A DNA stretch of 8,999 bases from Gemmatimonadota bacterium (GTDB lineage: Bacteria > Gemmatimonadota > Gemmatimonadetes > Gemmatimonadales > GWC2-71-9), in the NCBI GenBank assembly GCA_003220905.1, contig QHTS01000053.1:1-8999 (forward strand). Reading direction: 5' to 3'. The number at the start of each line of letters is the position of its first letter. Position 1 is the stretch's first letter. Both the position numbers and the translations under genes were made by a program. The notes under the pieces were generated by a model. That model did no database searches and was not told where the DNA came from. It was given only the letters and a program-made list of their open reading frames with translations. Positions 7,204 to 8,999 of the stretch are shown here, in pieces.

Positions 7204-7631
7204 CGCGGGTCCTGAGGAACCGGGGAAGCGGGCGGGGGGGGCTGGGGGGGGGCGTCGCCCAGCATCGCGGCGACGCGCGCCGTGAGCTTGCTCGGGCTGA
7301 ACGGCTTGGTGAGCAACGCGGCGCCCAGGCCCTCCGCTGCTCTCAGAATGCGGTCTTCGCCCTCGGCGGTCAGCACGATGACGGGAAGCGCGCGGGTGGC
7401 CGTGGCGGCACGGAGCTCGTGCAGGAGATCGAGGCCGGAGCCGTCGGGCAAGTGGAGGTCGAGGAGCAGGGCGTCGAGGGGCGGGTCGCCGCCCTGCAAC
7501 GTGCGGCGCGCTTCGGCGAGCGTGCGGGCGAGACTCACCACGTAGCCGAGGCGTTCGAAATGCGGGCGCAGCAGCAACCCGATATGGGGCTCGTCGTCGA
7601 CGACGAGGAGGTGCCGCCGGACGGGCGACAA
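7200..7631 (-). CDS. Single-domain response regulator (receiver)
   Basis: A 143-residue CheY-like receiver with no output domain. The acidic pair D12-D13 (VVDDE), phospho-acceptor D58 (LLLDLHLPDGSG), T88 (VLTAE) and K109 (TKPF) are all present, so it should be phosphorylated by a histidine kinase; none is encoded here. Residues 1-122 make the receiver. The rest is a Pro-rich tail (APPQPPPPASPVPQ) encoded by long C tracts. The start is a rare TTG at 7631, supported by a GGAG nine bases upstream and by the receiver beginning at once. It lies 16 bp after the Roadblock gene, and its TGA overlaps the ATG of the guanylyltransferase gene. It may act by protein contact, perhaps with the Roadblock protein or the co-encoded enzymes; the partner is inferred only. 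Confidence 0.9.
   Translation of the reverse strand: MSPVRRHLLVVDDEPHIGLLLRPHFERLGYVVSLARTLAEARRTLQGGDPPLDALLLDLHLPDGSGLDLLHELRAATATRALPVIVLTAEGEDRILRAAEGLGAALLTKPFSPSKLTARVAAMLGDAPPQPPPPASPVPQDPR
7222..7252 (+). repeat. G-rich tract with G8 and G9 runs (possible G-quadruplex or slippage site)
   Basis: The + strand has G4 (7222-7225), G3 (7230-7232), G8 (7234-7241) and G9 (7244-7252) separated by one to four bases, which fits a four-run G-quadruplex pattern. It lies in the end of the response regulator gene, where the coding strand has C runs encoding the Pro-rich tail. Long mononucleotide runs can slip; no effect is shown here. Confidence 0.5.
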
Positions 7632-7640
7632 GGCGGGCGG

Positions 7641-7644
7641 CTCC
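7641..7644 (-). promoter_or_regulatory. Shine-Dalgarno GGAG fixing the TTG start of the response regulator
   Basis: GGAG (CTCC on the + strand) sits nine bases before the TTG at 7631. It supports this rare start codon, and is one of only two well-placed ribosome binding sites in the window; the other is AGGA at 7213-7210 before the guanylyltransferase ATG. Confidence 0.6.
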
Positions 7645-7647
7645 GGG

Positions 7648-8001
7648 TCAGAGCAGGCCGGCGATCGCCGAACGGTGGCGGCGCAGGTCGTAGAGCAGGG
7701 CGCCCACGTTAGTGGACGGCCGGACCAAGACGATCAGCAAGGCGTCGGCGTTGAGGACGGAGACCACGGCGAGGCCGGAGCCGAACTCGAGCACACCGGT
7801 GCCGAATTCCCCGCGCCCCCCTGCTTCGCCCAGCTGTGCCAACCCGTTGATGACCGATGGCAGGAGGGCGGCCACGTTCTCGGCGTCGACCCCGTTGGCC
7901 GCGCGGGCGTCGATCGGCAACCCGTCACGCCCCACGACCACCACCGCGTCCACACCGCCGCGGCGGGCGAGCGCCTCGACCACGTCCCGGATTGTTGCCA
8001 T
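7648..8001 (-). CDS. Roadblock/LC7 domain protein (MglB-like)
   Basis: A 117-residue single-domain protein. The pattern is typical of Roadblock/LC7: an N-terminal helix (MATIRDVVEALARRGGVDA), strand-turn VVVVGRDGLPID (20-31), a central helix ending near LAQLG, strands around GVLEFGSGLAVVSVLNADALLIVLV, and a C-terminal helix (VGALLYDLRRHRSAIAGLL). In bacteria such proteins form homodimers and often regulate Ras-like GTPases, as MglB does for MglA in polarity and gliding; no GTPase gene is visible here. It has no signal peptide and should be cytoplasmic. It is the first gene of the minus-strand cluster, with a promoter whose -10 box lies nine bases before the ATG and no Shine-Dalgarno. The following response regulator suggests the two work together, which is inference. 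Confidence 0.85.
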   Translation of the reverse strand: MATIRDVVEALARRGGVDAVVVVGRDGLPIDARAANGVDAENVAALLPSVINGLAQLGEAGGRGEFGTGVLEFGSGLAVVSVLNADALLIVLVRPSTNVGALLYDLRRHRSAIAGLL

Positions 8002-8010
8002 ACGGCGGCC

Positions 8011-8039
8011 AAGCTAGGAATGGAAACAAGCGAAGTCAA
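8011..8039 (-). promoter_or_regulatory. Promoter of the Roadblock-led minus-strand cluster
   Basis: On the minus strand TTGACT (8039-8034) and TAGCTT (8016-8011) are separated by 17 bases, optimal for a sigma-70-type promoter. The -10 box ends nine bases before the ATG at 8001, so the transcript would have a leader of only a few bases. It faces away from the lipoprotein promoter. Confidence 0.6.
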
Positions 8040-8048
8040 GCAGCCACC

Positions 8049-8062
8049 GTGGGTTGACCCAC
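8049..8062. promoter_or_regulatory. Operator-like palindrome GTGGGTTGACCCAC
   Basis: Two perfect 6-bp arms (GTGGGT and ACCCAC) flank TG. The palindrome covers the -35 box of the lipoprotein promoter and lies about 10 bp upstream of the -35 of the divergent Roadblock promoter. A dimeric regulator bound here could repress one gene and affect the other. The symmetry is seen; the function is inferred. Confidence 0.4.
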
Positions 8063-8083
8063 TTGGACGCCGCGCGGTATCTT
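8054..8083 (+). promoter_or_regulatory. Promoter of the lipoprotein gene
   Basis: TTGACC (8054-8059) and TATCTT (8078-8083) are separated by 18 bases. The -10 box ends 11 bases before the ATG at 8095, predicting a leader of roughly five bases and no room for a Shine-Dalgarno. serS, 4 bp beyond the lipoprotein gene, may depend on this promoter. Confidence 0.6.
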
Positions 8084-8094
8084 CCCCGCACCGA

Positions 8095-8664
8095 ATGCCT
8101 CCCCACCGCCGACTTGCCGCGCGCGAGGTCGCGCTGACAGGGCTCGCGTTGCTCGTCGTCGCGTGCAACGACACGTCGAACCTCCCCGCCCCGTTCTTCA
8201 CCAATGTGGTGGACACGGTGTCGCTGTTCGCGCTGCGGGGGACGGCCATCATCCTGCCGTCGGCCTACACCCTCGAGGGCGCGCAGCCCGTCCGGACCGA
8301 CCAGACCACGCAGCTCGACTTCGCCTTCGACTTCGACTCGCTCGGCGCGCCTGCACTGTTTCCCACGGGAGCGATGAACCTGGGCGTGTCGTCCGGGCTG
8401 CAGCGCGCCACGCAGCCGTTCGACCCGATCAAGCTCGCGCCGACCGAGGGTTACGTTTTCGACAAACCGGTCGCCCTCGACACGGGGACGGTGGTCCTCG
8501 TCCGCTCGCGACCCACGCAATGTCTGTTCAGCGCCCTCGTGTCGCTCTACGCCAAATTGCGTGTGCTGGGCGTGGACTCGACGGCCCGCCGCTTGGATTT
8601 CGAGATCCTGGTGGACCAGAACTGCGGCTACCGCGGTCTCGAGCCCGGACTCCCGAAGCAGTAG
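8095..8664 (+). CDS. Putative lipoprotein of unknown function
   Basis: A 189-residue protein from ATG 8095, chosen because it directly follows the promoter and gives a proper signal peptide; longer in-frame extensions run back through the promoter and antisense to the Roadblock gene. Residues 1-23 are a lipoprotein signal peptide (HRR near the N-terminus, hydrophobic GLALLVVA) and VVAC gives lipidation at C24. Next is N25, D26; rules for D at +2 do not clearly apply, so inner or outer membrane cannot be decided. The mature part is rich in beta strands (TVSLFALRGTAIILP; TTQLDFAFDFDS; TVVLVRSR), with two further Cys, C143 and C177, that could form a disulfide. I recognise no family. The divergent promoter region is shared with the Roadblock gene, and serS follows after 4 bp. 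Confidence 0.8.
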   Translation: MPPHRRLAAREVALTGLALLVVACNDTSNLPAPFFTNVVDTVSLFALRGTAIILPSAYTLEGAQPVRTDQTTQLDFAFDFDSLGAPALFPTGAMNLGVSSGLQRATQPFDPIKLAPTEGYVFDKPVALDTGTVVLVRSRPTQCLFSALVSLYAKLRVLGVDSTARRLDFEILVDQNCGYRGLEPGLPKQ

Positions 8665-8668
8665 CGTC

Positions 8669-8999
8669 GTGATCGATCTCAGGCTTCTGCGCGCCTCGCC
8701 CCAGCAGGTGCGCGCCGCGCTCGCCCGGCGCGGCGATCCGACCGTCACGCGGCTGCTCGACGAGCTCGAAGCGCTGGACATGCGCCGCCGCGCACTCACG
8801 GGGCGGCTCGACCAGCTGAAGGCCGAGCGCAACGAGGCCGCCAAGGCCGACGCGCGTCTGATGAAGGAGAAGGGAGCGCTCCCGCTGGACATCCGTGAGT
8901 CGCGCCGCGCGCTGGGCGAGCGGATCGACGGGATCGAGGCGGAGCTCAAGGGTGTCGAACAAGCGCTCGAGCAGAAGCTGCTCCACGTCCCGAACCTCC
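8669..8999 (+). CDS. serS: Seryl-tRNA synthetase, N-terminal part (3' end outside the window)
   Basis: Translation from GTG 8669 runs open to the window edge, giving 110 complete codons. It begins MIDLRLLRASPQQVRAALAR, matching the start of bacterial seryl-tRNA synthetases (usually M-L-D-x-x-x-l-R). It continues through the two long antiparallel helices of the tRNA-binding arm (about 26-65 and 75-104; RLDQLKAERNEAAK at 46-59 corresponds to the conserved LRaeRN segment) to LHVPNL, matching the conserved I-PN-L before the catalytic domain. The complete enzyme charges tRNA-Ser with serine in the cytoplasm; the class II catalytic motifs lie beyond the window. GTG is the only plausible start, 4 bp after the lipoprotein stop. 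No clear Shine-Dalgarno is seen, so it probably shares the lipoprotein transcript. Confidence 0.93.
   Translation, partial: MIDLRLLRASPQQVRAALARRGDPTVTRLLDELEALDMRRRALTGRLDQLKAERNEAAKADARLMKEKGALPLDIRESRRALGERIDGIEAELKGVEQALEQKLLHVPNL

Noticed and set aside
7675..8094. N-terminal extension of the lipoprotein gene
   Set aside because: It would run through the promoters and antisense to the Roadblock gene, and would bury the lipoprotein signal peptide inside the protein.
8014..8949. Minus-strand open frame opposite the lipoprotein and serS
   Set aside because: It is antisense to a clear SerRS N-terminus and to a lipoprotein with a good signal peptide, and its N-terminal Ser/Arg composition is typical of a shadow frame.
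1..8999. tRNA genes, insertion sequences, CRISPR arrays, prophage or attachment sites
   Set aside because: None was seen: no repeat-spacer pattern, transposase, integrase or cloverleaf-like stretch, and nearly all bases lie in ordinary genes.

Overview
This window is a compact, very GC-rich stretch of bacterial chromosome with ten protein-coding genes and almost no non-coding DNA. No RNA genes, mobile elements or CRISPR arrays are visible. The gene set, the base composition and TATCTT-type promoter boxes next to start codons point to a Gemmatimonadota (Gemmatimonadetes) bacterium or a close relative. That assignment is inference; no taxonomic marker gene is complete here.

Left block, + strand (1-3109). 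The window opens inside a HEAT-repeat protein whose start lies off the left edge. Its stop overlaps (GTGA) the GTG start of an HD-GYP domain protein with an unusual GYP motif. A small secreted protein of unknown function follows, with its own promoter box directly against its start codon. It ends 6 bp from the end of the convergent minus-strand cluster.

Central block, - strand (read from 8001 down to 3116). Five genes follow one promoter: a Roadblock/LC7 protein, a single-domain response regulator, a ManC-type mannose-1-phosphate guanylyltransferase, a GlmU-like sugar nucleotidyltransferase/acyltransferase with a left-handed beta-helix, and a membrane-anchored Ser/Thr protein kinase with an NTF2-like C-terminal domain. 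The middle three are joined by 4-base stop/start overlaps. The cluster combines signalling proteins (Roadblock, receiver, kinase) with nucleotide-sugar enzymes, so a role in regulated surface or exopolysaccharide synthesis is a reasonable but untested reading.

Right block, + strand (8095-8999). A lipoprotein of unknown function is transcribed divergently from the Roadblock gene. The 5' part of serS (seryl-tRNA synthetase) starts 4 bp after its stop and runs off the right edge.

Regulation. The 93-bp divergent intergenic region holds two back-to-back promoters (TTGACT-17-TAGCTT and TTGACC-18-TATCTT). Together with TATCTTTG before the small secreted gene, these boxes end only 6-11 nt from the ATG. 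Those three genes have no Shine-Dalgarno sequence, while two internal operon genes do. This predicts leaderless or nearly leaderless mRNAs and is the clearest non-textbook signal here. Otherwise the region looks like ordinary chromosome, and I see no obvious new defence or mobile system.
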